Assembly: GCA_028023455.1 (NCBI GenBank)
Contig: JAQFVV010006353.1
Span: 2,108,001-2,172,000 of the forward strand
Length of the DNA: 64,000 nucleotides
Reading direction: 5' to 3'
From: Epiperipatus broadwayi
Taxonomy: Eukaryota; Onychophora; Udeonychophora; Euonychophora; Peripatidae
Shown: positions 35,660 to 46,801 of the stretch, in pieces
Position numbering within the stretch: the stretch's first letter is position 1
How the letters are laid out: every line of letters starts with the position of its first letter
Made by a program: the position numbers and the translations under genes
The notes under the pieces: generated by a model
Database searches by the model: none
What the model was told of the DNA's origin: nothing
What the model saw: the letters and a program-made list of their open reading frames with translations, nothing else

Positions 35660-37060
35660 TTAAATTATTTGCATATATACATTGAACAAATGAGCAAGAG
35701 GCACTGTAAGAGGGGGGCATATTGCTGGAAGTGGAAGATTTATATAGACATGTTGTAAATTATCATGGAAACCAAAATGAATAGACCAAAAAATAAAATT
35801 AAAAAAGAAAATAAATAATGACAGAGAAATGATAGTAAAAATAATAATGTAATAGTTATTGCTGGAAAGGTCATGTGACAAGATGACAAATGATACTTCT
35901 ACCCAGAGATCATTAGCTATTGAATGTATTGTGCTGTTGTTATGACAATCTGTACTGAGCCAAATAATTGAATAATTATTAACTTGGGGAAAGGTTGGGC
36001 CTCATTCCAAGAATCTTTAGATTCTCGTTCATTACTGCATTATTGTGTTAAATTGAACAGGGAAATGATAGGGATACTTAAAGGATAAAGACAATTGATT
36101 AATTATATGTTTTACTGAAATGACAAGTTATTGTAAAATATGTTGCATGATTTCAATTTTTAAAGCAACCAGATTAAAGAAATCAGAATGGCCATGATAG
36201 TGTCGACGATACATCGGTTTGACTTTTATCTAGCTGTTAGATCGAATTATTCTAGTTTGTACATTAAAGACTTTTTTTGACAACGTATCACTTTGAAGTG
36301 CACAGCAAATGGTTGTAAATATACCTATAATTTTGTTAAAATGTGGAAATGTATGTGTGTGTCTATATGTGCAATTAAACTAAAGAGATCTCTTAAATGC
36401 ATTTTCTTCTGTTTTGTTCTTGTAAATGTTGATCTGAAGTTGGAGTTTTAAATTCATGAAATAGTTCTGTCCGTATCATTTATTTTATTCGCGATCAGTT
36501 GCTAAGAAACTGATTATATACATTTAGCACTAGAAACAAAAGTTTGCTTGCGAATATTTTTAATCAGAACAAGTGCTTTTAAGCTTTTAGACACAAACTG
36601 AGATTGCAAACCAAACTATTAAAGATAGAGTAGATACTAATGACCGAGAATTGCATTTTCTAAATACTTTTGAACTACAGATATGAACTTTTTTTTTTTT
36701 AGTTGTATTCTATCTAAAAAAAAAAACAAAAAAACAGAAATCAAATATCTCCATTTTTGAATATTTTTCATAAAACTAGATTGAAAGATAAAAACTAATA
36801 AAAAAATTTAAGAGCAATTTCTGTAGTGATTTCATTTTTTTTTTTATAAAGTAATATACTGCGAACAAGACTGATATAAATTGGAAACGAATAAAACTGA
36901 AAAATACTGAATATTGCATTTAATATATTGAACTAAATTTAATAAAATTTTAAAATGTAAGAATTGTTTATTGACAAATTAATCTGTAGTCCTTAAAATA
37001 CTAATTTTAATAAAAGACGACTTAAAATTGCAATTATCTATTTTATATACTACAACTGTT
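35660..37060. other. AT-rich spacer, no gene seen
   Basis: No element or coding signature recognised. Confidence 0.4.
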
Positions 37061-37089
37061 TAAAAAATGTGTAAGTGTATATCACTATA

Positions 37090-37690
37090 TCATATACTTT
37101 TTTTTTTATGTGTCAAAGCATCGGCCGGAAAACGAACCCGCGAATCCGGGACAACTACTTGTAAGGCTGCTGTGCTGACAACTCGGCCACCAACGCTTAA
37201 CATATCATATACTTGTATTCGTGATTATATAACAAATATCATATACCTTTTTTTTTCATGTGTCAAAGCATCGGCCGGAAAGCGAACCCGCGATTCCGGG
37301 ACAACTGCTTGTAAGGCTGCTGTGCTGACAACTCGACCACCAACGCTTGACATATTATATACTTGTATTTGTGATTATATAACAAATATCATATAGCTTT
37401 TTTTTCATGTGTCAAAGCATCGGCCAGAAAGCGAACCCGAAAGATTTCGGAACAACTGCTTGTAAGGCAGCTGTGCTGACCACTCGGCCACCAACGCTTG
37501 ACATATCATATACTTGTATTTGTGATTATATAACAAATATCATATACATTTTTTTTCATGTGTCAAAGCATCGGCCGGAAAGCGAACCCGCGATTCCGGG
37601 ATAACTGCTTGTAAGGCAGCTGTGCTGACCACTCGGCCACAAACGCTTGACATATCATATACTTGTATTTGTGATTACATGTAGGCATAT
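37090..37690 (-). repeat. Four tandem tRNA-derived SINE units, 150 bp each
   Basis: TGTCAAAGCATCGGCC starts at 37111, 37261, 37410 and 37561, giving periods of 150, 149 and 151 bp. On the minus strand each unit reads GCGTTGGTGGCCGAGTGGTC (A box TGGCCGAGTGG), an anticodon arm GCTGC-CTTACAA-GCAGT in units 3 and 4 (anticodon position TAC), a 12-14 nt variable region, GGGTTCGCTTTCC (B box) and CCGATGC, which pairs fully with GCGTTGG as an acceptor stem (two G-U pairs). The T stem has one mismatch and the D stem is weak. The linkers (CATATACTTGTATTTGTGAT...) are almost identical. The open frames with SAGKR/CKAAVLTTRPPT repeats are artefacts. Confidence 0.85.
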
Positions 37691-37699
37691 TTAGTCAGT

Positions 37700-38410
37700 T
37701 TACAACGGAATACCCAGAAATGCTATATTAGCAGTACGTAGTTCTAATAATTGAAACTATAATAAATAGTAAACCTTGTTATTTAAAAACAATAACAGAC
37801 GTAAAAAATTGAAATCCCTTTTCTAAACATCAAACATAAATGTTCTAAATAAGCAAAACAAATAACAATACAACTTCAATATCTTCATTCTATTCAAGAT
37901 TAAATACGTAAGAAAAATAATATATTAAAACAAAACCGGTTTGTTTATTTAAAAAATGCAGGAATCTTATAATATTTAGTTAGGTATATAGTCAGAAAAA
38001 ATAAATATCCTATCTTACTATCGCAAGTCTTATTTTTAACAGTATGAACTATATAAAATACCACCTCCACTCTTCTATTATTTTTTTTTACATTGATTAT
38101 ATTAATTCCAATATAAATAATAATATTCAAATTCTGAAGAAGTCTGTTGAACAATCGAAACTGTCTGAAATTCAGAACAATTAATGAAGATATCATTGGC
38201 AATGTAATGGACATGTTTTGGAAGTGCATAATTATTATTGCTATTTATATCAAAGTATAAACTATAGAGATGTTTGTATTAGTAAAATTTCTTAAGTTCT
38301 CTAACTAGTACAATTCGCTATATATATATAAAATTAAAATTTGATTTACAAATGTCAAATTTTTTGCACACACAACTTTGATACAAACCACTCCAGATAA
38401 ATATATTAAT
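37700..38410. other. AT-rich spacer with one motif C
   Basis: Motif C is on the plus strand near 38132-38165 (TTCTGAAGAAGTCTGTTGAA then CAATCGAAACTGTC). Otherwise nothing recognised. Confidence 0.45.
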
Positions 38411-38414
38411 TATT

Positions 38415-38590
38415 AAACAGGCAAAACTCTCCATACAGTAGTGCCACCCTGTGCCAACCGGAGTAATTAATGGATGCCAGAAGGCTTGTGCATAAAATCC
38501 CCATCTAGTGCCTACTGTATGGAGAGTTTTGCCTGTTTAATAACAGTTATGTGCTAGCATAAGAGATGGCGATCATGTGATGTTTATTAA
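38415..38590. mobile_element. Short family A foldback copy
   Basis: CAGGCAAAACTCTCCATACA with the end module to ATCCCCATCTAGTGCCTAC, then its inverse CTGTATGGAGAGTTTTGCCT and GATCATGTGATGTTTA. The internal body and hammerhead are deleted. Confidence 0.85.
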
Positions 38591-38814
38591 TGATTATTAC
38601 TAATCATTTATTAAACTAGAAATTGTACCATTTTTAATTTAGAATATATATATACACAAGAAGCCAAATTTTACATTGTATGTCAGTTTACTTCACAAAG
38701 GAACAAAGTTAAAAACTTAATAATCAAAGCTTAATCTTCCCATTAAACTTCTACTTAATAGTTATCCATTAGATAAAGTGCTGGAATTCTCTTGGTATTT
38801 TTAATCTAATGATT

Positions 38815-38877
38815 GAATATCATAGCACCTCACTGAGAATTCCAGTAGCAGAAACTGGTCTGAGGTTGAGGATATTC
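38815..38877 (+). ncRNA. Tandem-unit hammerhead 1
   Basis: Stem I: ACCTCA/TGAGGT plus an outer helix (GAATATCAT/AGGATATTC, one mismatch). CTGAGAA (38833-38839) replaces CTGANGA, so G8 is A. GAAAC at 38851-38855, helix III ACTGGT, GTC; predicted cleavage after C38860. G8 takes part in catalysis, so this copy is probably inactive. Confidence 0.75.
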
Positions 38878-39194
38878 TACAAAGCTTGTTACAAGCTTGT
38901 TTTGTGGGCTCTATATATAACATTTGTAAATACAAGCTTATTAAATTAGGTCATGTGACATCTGACTTGATTTTTTTGTAATTTTATTTTTTGCTATGAT
39001 GGCTTTGGCCATTTTATATTGCTAAAGCTATTAATATATGGTGTATCTGAACTTAGTTCAGTCCCATATTACTATTTAAGATAGATAACTGAATTGGAAG
39101 ACATATGGATGTCTGAAAATTTTTGATTTTCTACTTAATAGTTACATATTCGATAAAGTGCTGGGCTTGTCCTGGTATTTTTAATCTAATGATT

Positions 39195-39257
39195 GAATAT
39201 CCTAGCACCTCACTGAGAATTCCAGTAGCAAAAACTGGTCTGAGGTTGAGGATATTC
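39195..39257 (+). ncRNA. Tandem-unit hammerhead 2
   Basis: Outer stem I is perfect (GAATATCCT/AGGATATTC, 9 bp), as is the inner ACCTCA/TGAGGT. CTGAGAA (39213-39219) and AAAAC at 39231-39235 mean both G8 and G12 are A, so it is inactive. Confidence 0.7.
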
Positions 39258-39574
39258 TACAAAGCTTGTTACAAGCTTGTTTTGTGGGCTCTATATATAA
39301 CATTTGTAAATACAAGCTTATTAAATTAGGTCATGTGACATCTGACTTGATTTTTTTGTAATTTTATTTTTTGCTATGATGGCGTTGGCCATTTTATATT
39401 GCTAAAGCTATTAATATGTGGTGTATCTGAACTTAGTTCAGTCCCATATTACTATTTAAGATAGATAACTGAATTGGAAGACATATGGATGTCTGAAAAT
39501 TTTAGATTTTCTACTTAATAGTTACATATTTGATAAAGTGCTGGGCTTGTCCTGGTAATTTTAATCTAATGATT

Positions 39575-39637
39575 GACTATCCCAGAATCTCACTGAGGAT
39601 GCCAGTAGCAGTAGCCAGTTTGAGATTAAGGATATTC
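39575..39637 (+). ncRNA. Tandem-unit hammerhead 3
   Basis: CTGAGGA (39593-39599) fits the core, stem II TGC-CAGTA-GCA pairs, but GAAAC has become GTAGC and the cleavage triplet is GTT. Inactive. Confidence 0.65.
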
Positions 39638-39931
39638 TACAAAACTTGTTAAGAGCTTGTTCAAGCTCTATATATAACATTTGTAAATACAAGCTTATTA
39701 AATTAGGTCATGTGACATCAGACTTGATTTTTTTTGTAATTTTATTTTTTGCTATAATGGCTTTGGTGATTTTATATTGCTAAAGCTATTAATATATAGT
39801 GTATCTAAACTTAGTTCAGTCCCATATGGCTATTTAAGTTAGATAACTGAATTGGAAGACATATGGATGTCTGAAAATTTCAGAATTTCTACTTAATAGT
39901 TATATATTAGATAAGGTGCTGGGCTTGTCCT

Positions 39932-39987
39932 GGTATCCTAGCACCTCACTGAAGATGCCAATAGCAGAAGCTGGTCTGAGGTTGGGA
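39932..39987 (+). ncRNA. Tandem-unit hammerhead 4, core nearly complete
   Basis: CTGAAGA (39947-39953), stem II TGC-CAATA-GCA, GAAGC (39965-39969: G12, A13 and A14 kept, A15.1 changed to G, which can still pair with U16.1), then GTC with predicted cleavage after C39974. Stem I ACCTCA/TGAGGT plus TATCC/GGATA. The most nearly functional copy in the array. Confidence 0.75.
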
Positions 39988-40139
39988 TATTCTACAAAAC
40001 TTGTTAAGAGCTTGTTTTGCAAGCTCTATATATCATTTGTAAATACAAACTTATTAAATTAGGTCATGTGACATTTGACTTGATTTTTTTTTTTGTAATA
40101 CACATTTATATATACAACTTTATATAATTGTCCATTTAT

Positions 40140-40540
40140 TTTTAATTGACTTGATATTAATGAAATTTTGTGGATTTTTACAAATATTTATACAATTATT
40201 TAAGTTATGCTTAATATAAAACTTGAATAAATTTAATTAATAACTGTCAATTAAAATGAATGGAAAAGTATATAAAGTAATATATATAGTTGAATAGGGT
40301 ATATTTTATTTATTTTGTATATTGTGATTTTATATAATTCTTTGAAATTTTATTGAATCTCTATATCCTAATTTTATTGTTTTTTTCTTGTTTTATTTTG
40401 CTATTGTTGCCACTTTACTTCCATTATAGAACACTAGATGGTGTTCTATATGCAATAATTAGTTAATATCAAAATAGATGTTTAACATTTGAAAAAGGCA
40501 TAAAACCATGTGCTGAGAAAGACTTTTTACTTATAATTAT
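40140..40540 (+). mobile_element. PLE 3' noncoding tail, copy 2
   Basis: Aligns with 6510-6845 downstream of the PLE ORF relic. Here no ORF precedes it; instead the retrozyme-like array abuts it on the 5' side. Confidence 0.65.
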
Positions 40541-40619
40541 TTTAATGATATATATTGCTTATAACACTTCTTTCATATACACTTTAATGCAACAAATTTT
40601 CTTAAAAACTTTTTTATTT

Positions 40620-40665
40620 TCCTTACAGTCTCGACTGTCCAGAAGTCTTCATCAGAGCTCTATCT
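40620..40665 (-). repeat. Motif C, at end of PLE tail
   Basis: Minus strand: GAGCTCTGATGAAGACTTCT then GGACAGTCGAGACTGTAAGG. It lies about 90 bp downstream of the PLE tail, suggesting that motif C belongs to PLE terminal sequence. Confidence 0.6.
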
Positions 40666-40767
40666 TCTTCTCTGCTTTAATTAAAATTATTTTAATATAT
40701 GTTTATATAACTTTGTATATGATATTTTTATTTTGTATTATAATTTATATAAAAAAAATCTGCATAA

Positions 40768-41215
40768 TGAACATTTTTTTTACAATAATGCTTTTACATA
40801 AACAGTATCAGCCAAGTAAAAAGTAGAAAAATAACAAATTAATCTAACTTAAAAGTAGAAAAAACTGAATCTTGGTTAATTTGCCATTATTGGAAAATAT
40901 CAAAGTTCTTAAAAATCTAGACTTTTTATAAAACAATTGGAAATTACAAGAATATTGTTTCAAACAGGCATTCGAGGCTCAAATAAATCATAAAAATCAA
41001 ATATGCCTCAAATGCTTTTATGAAATGATAATATTCCTGCAATTTCCAATGGTTTTATAACAAGTATAGATTTTCAAGATCGCTAATATTTTCTAAGAAT
41101 GTTAAATTAACCAGGATACAGATTTTTTCTTACTCTTTAGTCAGATTAATTTGTTATTTTTTTACTTTTTAATTGGCTAGTACTGCTTACATAAAAGCAT
41201 TATGTAAAAAAAACT
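40768..41215. repeat. Large imperfect palindrome, arms about 205 bp
   Basis: Left arm 40768-40975 pairs with right arm about 41005-41215: ACAATAATGCTTTTACATAA versus TTACATAAAAGCATTATGTA; AAAATAACAAATTAATCT versus AGATTAATTTGTTATTTT; GTTAATTTGCCATTATTG versus a diverged complement. The loop holds TTCGAGGCTCAAATAAATCA. It has no coding capacity and may be a foldback derivative of PLE terminal sequence. Confidence 0.85.
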
Positions 41216-41219
41216 TTTT

Positions 41220-42280
41220 TTATATATTATTTTATTTTTTACTTTTTAATTATAAATTTCTAAAAAATCTGACAAAAATTATGATTTAATAATAAAACAT
41301 GAAAAAGACTGTTTAAGACAAATAAAGTAAATGTGATGTGGAAACTCCTGAACAAGAAGAACTTTTATTTATTAAATCGTTTTTTATCTTATCAAAATTT
41401 TTTCATTAAAAACAAAAAACAGTTAAACATAAAAAAACACTTAATTTAATTACTTTGACATATTACTATTTAACTTCTAAAATTTAAATTATTATTATAA
41501 AACTTTTATACCATATTGCTTTAAATATAAGTTACACTTTTTTTCCACATTTTGGATCTGTAAAAGAGGGGTGCATCTTAAATTGGAAAGAAAAATTTTA
41601 AACATCTTATTTTTGTAGATCTTTGCTTTACTGTATATTGAAGCAATGGATCTGAAATCCAATCCATGCTTCACACCTTCCTATAAGCTTGATTAATATT
41701 GTAAACCTAAATTAAGTTTATGGGCCAATATCAGCAGGGTTTTGCATTACAGCTAAAATTAATTACGTTTATTAAATTTGTATTTGCTTGTAAATATTTT
41801 CTTTTAAATAAATTCCATTGTAACATTAAATTGCTGTTAAAAATATTACTTGTGAAAACCGTTTAGTCAAACATATATATACGTCAAGCATATATATATG
41901 AGTTAATGCAAAATTCTGCTGAAATAAAACGCTTATTGTATTAAAAGAAATAAGAATGTATTTTACTTTTAAATCTTGTTCAAATATTTAGTATGATTTG
42001 ATTTTGAGATAAGCCCACCAACATTTTCTAAAAGAATGTATATTTTTAATTAGTTAAGCCCATTCAAGTCAAATTAAAGATGGCCTTCTCTTTCTTTTTT
42101 TTAATTAATAAAATCCCAAAGTTTAAAGAAAGAAATTTAGAGTAAAAAAGTAAAAGTTATTTTGGAGGGTGTTACTTTGAAACAAAGGAGCATGGGGAGG
42201 CTTATCAAGATCTCAGATCATACAAACAATAGAAGGTAGCTAAGAAAAAAAGTTATAAAAGGGAGAGAACAAAAGAGGAG
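41220..42280. other. AT-rich spacer, no gene seen
   Basis: A short TA-rich palindrome near 41875-41900. No other feature. Confidence 0.4.
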
Positions 42281-42284
42281 ATTC

Positions 42285-42415
42285 ATTCAGATTTTGCTAT
42301 TGGAAGGTTGATATCAGATTTTGCTATTGCAAGGCATTCAGATTTTGCTATTGCAAGTTTCATTCAGATCTGCTATTGCAAGGTGCATTCAGATTTCTCT
42401 TAGGAGAACTCTGTC
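42285..42415 (+). repeat. Short imperfect tandem repeat, four units
   Basis: ATTCAGATTTTGCTATTGCA recurs with 24-36 bp spacing near 42288, 42313, 42338 and 42364, with a fifth weak unit at 42388. Irregular spacing suggests slippage. Confidence 0.8.
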
Positions 42416-42419
42416 AGAT

Positions 42420-43260
42420 TTTGTTTGTGATTTTATTCCAAAAAGTCTACAATTATCGTCTACAAATCATGAAGAAGTTTGAACCTGCTCAAGCTAAAAA
42501 TCGTATAAGTATGATGGATTCTAATATGCTCGGCTAGGCAAATAAATAGCTTTGCCTATCGCCGGGGTTCCTCAATACCAGAAAATATGCCGTAGTATTT
42601 GCTCAATCGTCATCTGAACTCTGTGCCATGTCTGGAGGACTTTTTGTGAAACCATGCTACCGATCTCCACTTTCCTTGTCCGGTCGAACACATCTCATCA
42701 GACGGATCAAGCTACGCCCGTCGATGGAACATGACCAAGGAATAAGGACGGTAATCATATCTCTCCTCATGAACTATTCATTATGCTACCCTTTTTTGTC
42801 CATACTTTTTATAATTGCTTTCTTGAATATTTATGAAATGTTTGCTTAATGATATTTATAATGTAACTATTTTTATTAGACTAGTTAGATATATGTATAT
42901 GTGATCATCTATCTAGATATTTAACCCCTTTTTCTTCACTATTCTTCATTACTCCCATGTGTAAATATTTTAATTTTATTGCGGTTAAGTTTATTAGTTA
43001 ATTGTTCATATAAAAATCCCTTTCCAGTTTTATTCATACTTGTAAAATTTAGTACGAGTAAGTTTCCTTTTTTTCTTTTTTTGTTTGCCAATTTGATCTC
43101 CTCGATAACGCTTCTTTTGTCCGCCATTAGCTTCTTACGTATGTCAGATTTAGCGATATACACCTTAAATGATTTTAAACTCTGTTTTAGTGCAAAGCAA
43201 TTAGAAACTGCTTTGCGAAAGATTTTTATTATTACACTTTATCGAGCAGATTCGAGTTGA
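42420..43260. other. CpG-containing, low-repeat segment; possible exon/promoter
   Basis: Base composition is more balanced than the surroundings, with many CpG dinucleotides between 42540 and 42750 and again near 43100-43200. On the plus strand a frame from 42628 reads MSGGLFVKPCYRSPLSLSGR up to ATAAGGACG|GTAATC, a plausible splice donor near 42750. On the minus strand a frame from 43163 includes MADKRSVIEEIKLANKKRKK, with a possible GT donor soon after. No domain is recognised in either. It could be the head of a divergent gene pair or an unfamiliar LTR; I cannot choose. Confidence 0.3.
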
Positions 43261-43269
43261 CAATGTTTA

Positions 43270-44600
43270 ATAAAACTGGGAAGGAAAGATTTAGACCGCA
43301 AGCATATTAATCGGGTTTTCATTGTCTCATAAATTATTCATAAATTTCAGGGAATAGTGATCTCCATTAAATTATTAATAATATTTCAAACGTCAGTGAT
43401 TAAAGATATTTATTTAACTAAAAAAGCTTGAGTTTGCTAGTTATCTTTCAATGCTTTGTTTTACTTTTAAATGATCCAGGCACGCAGAACACATATTTCT
43501 AAGTATTCTTGCAATTTAACTATTTAAGTTCCGCAGGTGGTTCTGTCCATGTCTTCCGCTGATGCTAAGCTCATGGCTCAGGAAGAAAATATCTATGCGT
43601 GTCTCAGATAGTGTTGTTCGGTTGATGATAGCTTTGAGACTAGACGAATAGGGCAGAGGTCATAGTATTCTTGGTTTAATATCTCGCATATTGGGTGGCC
43701 TCGAGGTACTTTTGCCTAGTATTCAAACTGGGTTAAATCAACATACATCATCTGACCGTCACAATATGCACATAATATTACAATTATTACCTGTATAGAA
43801 TAGTGTGTTAAATTTTTTTAATCAAAAGAAAAAAGATTTCACATTAAATGTCAATATTTTTTTGGATTAATCTCTCAAATCGCTTTAACTCTCTCTCTCA
43901 AACCACTACTTTCAAGATTATTTTACTATTATTTTATTGAGAAATCTGTAATAAATAACCTTTACAATTTTTTATGTCTAATAAATCAATACAACAATGA
44001 GATAAGAAACTCAATTCACTCTGATTGGTTGTTTCTTGTTCTCTACACAAGAGAGTGCCTGTTAATGATCTAGATAGTTTCAATATCTTTGTTTTGATTT
44101 CAAAATGAAAACATGTGGTTTAGAATCTTTTTACAGATTTATAATTTTTTTCAAAAAACATTTGTAAAAATATAAATGATTTTAGGAAAGTAATTCAGAT
44201 TTTAAGAAAAAAATTTACTTTTACACGAAAGCAAAGGAAATTAATGATATATAGTTGCAATTTGTAATTTGTTACTAAAAAATACATTTTATATTGATTG
44301 CTATAAATTATTTGTGCCAATTATAAAGAAAAAATTATTTTTAAAAAAACTTTCATTTTTGCTTAAATAATCAGACAAATTATTAATTTGCATTTTAGAA
44401 ACAGTTTTTAATGAAAAGAAAAAAAAAAGATTTACCAGTAACATTAAATGTCAATACTGTATTTCAAATCTTTTTTTTTTTTTGAAAAAAGAAAAATATT
44501 ATGGTATTATCATAAAAAAAAAAAAAAGACTTTGTAATGCAAACAATATACTATAATTTAGAGTGAGTTTTGCAGCCCTTTCAAACTCCCTTCACTTATC
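43270..44600. other. Spacer with a small CpG-containing patch
   Basis: 43540-43740 has balanced composition and CpGs but no frame I recognise. The rest is AT-rich. AAGAAAAAAGATTTCACATT plus AATGTCAATA near 43825 recurs in similar form near 44420-44455. Confidence 0.35.
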
Positions 44601-45218
44601 CGCTCTAACTCATCATCATCCATCACTGTAAACCATTATCAATCCACTGCAGGATGAAGGTCTCTACAAGTTCAATCCATTTTCTCCAAACTCTCTTTTC
44701 TACAAAATTGCCACAAACTTCCTTATTTTATCCATTCATCTCACATGTGATCTATTTCCGGGTCTTTTACAATCTCTTGGAATTTAGTTTAATATGCAAA
44801 CTGTCCATTTATTATCATCTCTTCCAGTAATGTGTCCAGACCAATTCCACTTCAGTATCTTAATTCTTTCAATGATGTCAATAACACCTATTTGTTTTCC
44901 TATCTATGTATTATGTTTTTGATTTCTTTTTGTTACTCCTAACATGCATCTCTCCATATTTCTTTGAATGGTTTGAAGTCTCTACACTGCTCTTCTATTA
45001 AGTATCAACACCTCAGATCCATAAGTAAAAGCTGGTAAAACACATCTATTAAAAACCTTCCTTTTAAAACAGATAGGCACATTTCCTTTTAAGATATTTT
45101 TACCAAAAGCACTCCAACCATGTCTAATTCTACGATTAATTTCTTTCATTAAGTTTCCATCTGCAGTATGACCAAAATATTTGTAGTTGTTAACTTCTTT
45201 TAACTCATCACTACCAAT

Positions 45219-45331
45219 CTCTTTTTTTCATATGTCATAGCATCAGCTGGGAGGCGAACCCACAACCGTCTACAACTAACTACTTGCTTGCAAGGTGGCT
45301 GCGATGACCTCTCAGCTAAGAACGCTTGACG
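45219..45331 (-). mobile_element. tRNA-derived SINE inserted in LINE-A
   Basis: A 113-bp insert flanked by ATCACTACCAAT at 45207-45218 and 45332-45343, a perfect 12-bp target duplication. Minus strand: TTCTTAGCTGAGAGGTCATC (A box region), CTTGCAA anticodon-like loop, GGGTTCGCCTCCC (B box), then ATGCTATGACATATGAAAAA with a short A tail. It interrupts the LINE-A reading frame, so it is younger than that copy. Confidence 0.93.
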
Positions 45332-45710
45332 ATCACTACCAATTTTTATTTTTATCTTTTGAGAAAATACATTGAACATTACTTCAGTTTTGTACATGTT
45401 TATCTTTAGTCTTTTACTTTCATCTGATAAGTCTTGCAACATTTCCCGAAGCTCTGAAGCATTATTTTAAAAAAAAAAACTTACATTATCTGCAAAATCT
45501 GAATGACTTAAATAACCTCCACTTACTTTTATTTCTTTAGCTTCCAATTTTAATCCACAAATGACAGCACTGCTGCAAAAAGTTTTGGAGATATGGAATA
45601 ATTCTGTTTTATGCTCTTCTGTATGTAAATGTTCTTAGTATCATTATATAATTTAATTGTTGCTGTTGGATTTTTATAAATATTTTTCAGAATATGATAA
45701 TATCCTCGGT

Positions 45711-46016
45711 CTATATACCTTGATGATCCAATGTTTTAATCATTGAAGAAATGCTTATAGAATCAAATGCCTTTTCATGACTTACAATTCTAAAGTATAA
45801 TGGCAACTCATATTCATTGGCCCTTTCTATAACTTCTCTCAATACTTGGTTATAATCTACTGTATTAAAACCACTTTTAAATTCAGCTTGATTTTTTGGT
45901 TGGTTGAAATCCAATGATCTTTGTAGAGTTGTAATTAATTTGATAAAAAAAATTGTAAAAAAACTGATAAAATACTGATAGGTCTGTAAAATAATATTAA
46001 TATAGCATTCTTCCAA
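45711..46016 (-). pseudogene. LINE-A reverse transcriptase segment
   Basis: Open for 101 codons. LQRSLDFNQPKNQAEFKSGF matches the FxxxRGxxxxQAGFRxGxxT-like motif region of LINE reverse transcriptases. NTVDYNQVLREVIERANEYE then PLYFRIVSHEKAFDSIS matches the segment ending FVDxxKAFDS, where the first catalytic aspartate lies; here the usual FVD reads IVS, so the aspartate is lost. The YxDD motif would lie further 3' in a broken part. Part of the 44.6-47.4 kb element. Confidence 0.75.
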
Positions 46017-46801
46017 TCACCTGGTACATATATATCATTTAGACATTTTATATATAACTTTGCCAAATTTTTTTCTATTTTTCACCTGCTTCTGTTAATA
46101 TATCAGTTATAATTCCATCATTACCTGAAGTTTTTCCCTTCTTCATAAATTTAATTGCTTACTTTTTCATTTAAAATCCTCGGTAATTGAGAATATATAA
46201 TAGGTGTTGTAGGAGGTACTTGTGTTTTTTTTCTATATGATTCTTGAAAGAACTCTTCTACACATTTCATGATGTCATCTCTCTTTTTAGTAATAATCCC
46301 ATCTTTTTTTTGTTGCAGAATTAATTGTTTTATCAATACCAAAATATTGTTTTACACTTTTGAGAATTTTATTCTTTTTTATAGATTTCTTTGTTAGTTC
46401 ACAATTATATTTTCTTATATCATGAACTCTTTTTAGTAACATTTTACAAAATTCGAGCTATTCAATCCTTCTTAATGCATTATTTTTTATATATTTTCAT
46501 ATTTCTTTTTTTTTCTTCATAAATTCTCAACTCTAAGTAGAAATTTTATTGGTCAATTGCTGCTTTTTTCTACCAGATATCTTTGTTGCAGTTTTTAAAA
46601 GTGTATCCGTTATTTTTCTATTGATTTTATTCAAATCTGAATCATGTTCAAAGTCTGCAAATATTTGAAAATGATTTGAAAGTTCTAATTTAAATTCATT
46701 AGAATGTTTTTGAAGATTAGGAATATCTACTGTGAAATTGTTTTTCTTAATAATTTTTGTCCTTCTAGTTTTGCATTAATATGTGTCTTACATCTTACTA
46801 A

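Larger units (their letters stand above)
38745..40095 (+). mobile_element. Retrozyme-like tandem array, 380-bp units
   Basis: CTACTTAATA marks unit starts at 38751, 39131, 39511 and 39889, so the period is 380, 380 and 378 bp. Each full unit contains ATTTTTAATCTAATGATTGA, a hammerhead motif, GCTCTATATATAACATTTGT, TAGGTCATGTGACATCTGAC, CTTGATTTTTTTGTAATTTT, a GATGGC-TTGGCCATTTTAT segment, GAACTTAGTTCAGTCCCATA and ACATATGGATGTCTGAAAAT. The fourth unit is truncated after about 205 bp. Units 1 and 2 are nearly identical, units 3 and 4 more diverged. No protein is encoded; the 68-codon frame at 39123 is incidental. Tandem units of this length with one type I hammerhead each match the layout of animal retrozymes, whose transcripts would self-cleave into unit-length RNAs that can be circularised. 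Confidence 0.85.

Noticed and set aside
37067-37604. Frames with repeated SAGKRTRESGTTTCKAAVLT-like peptides
   Set aside because: They are the antisense of tandem tRNA-derived units; the periodicity comes from the DNA repeat.
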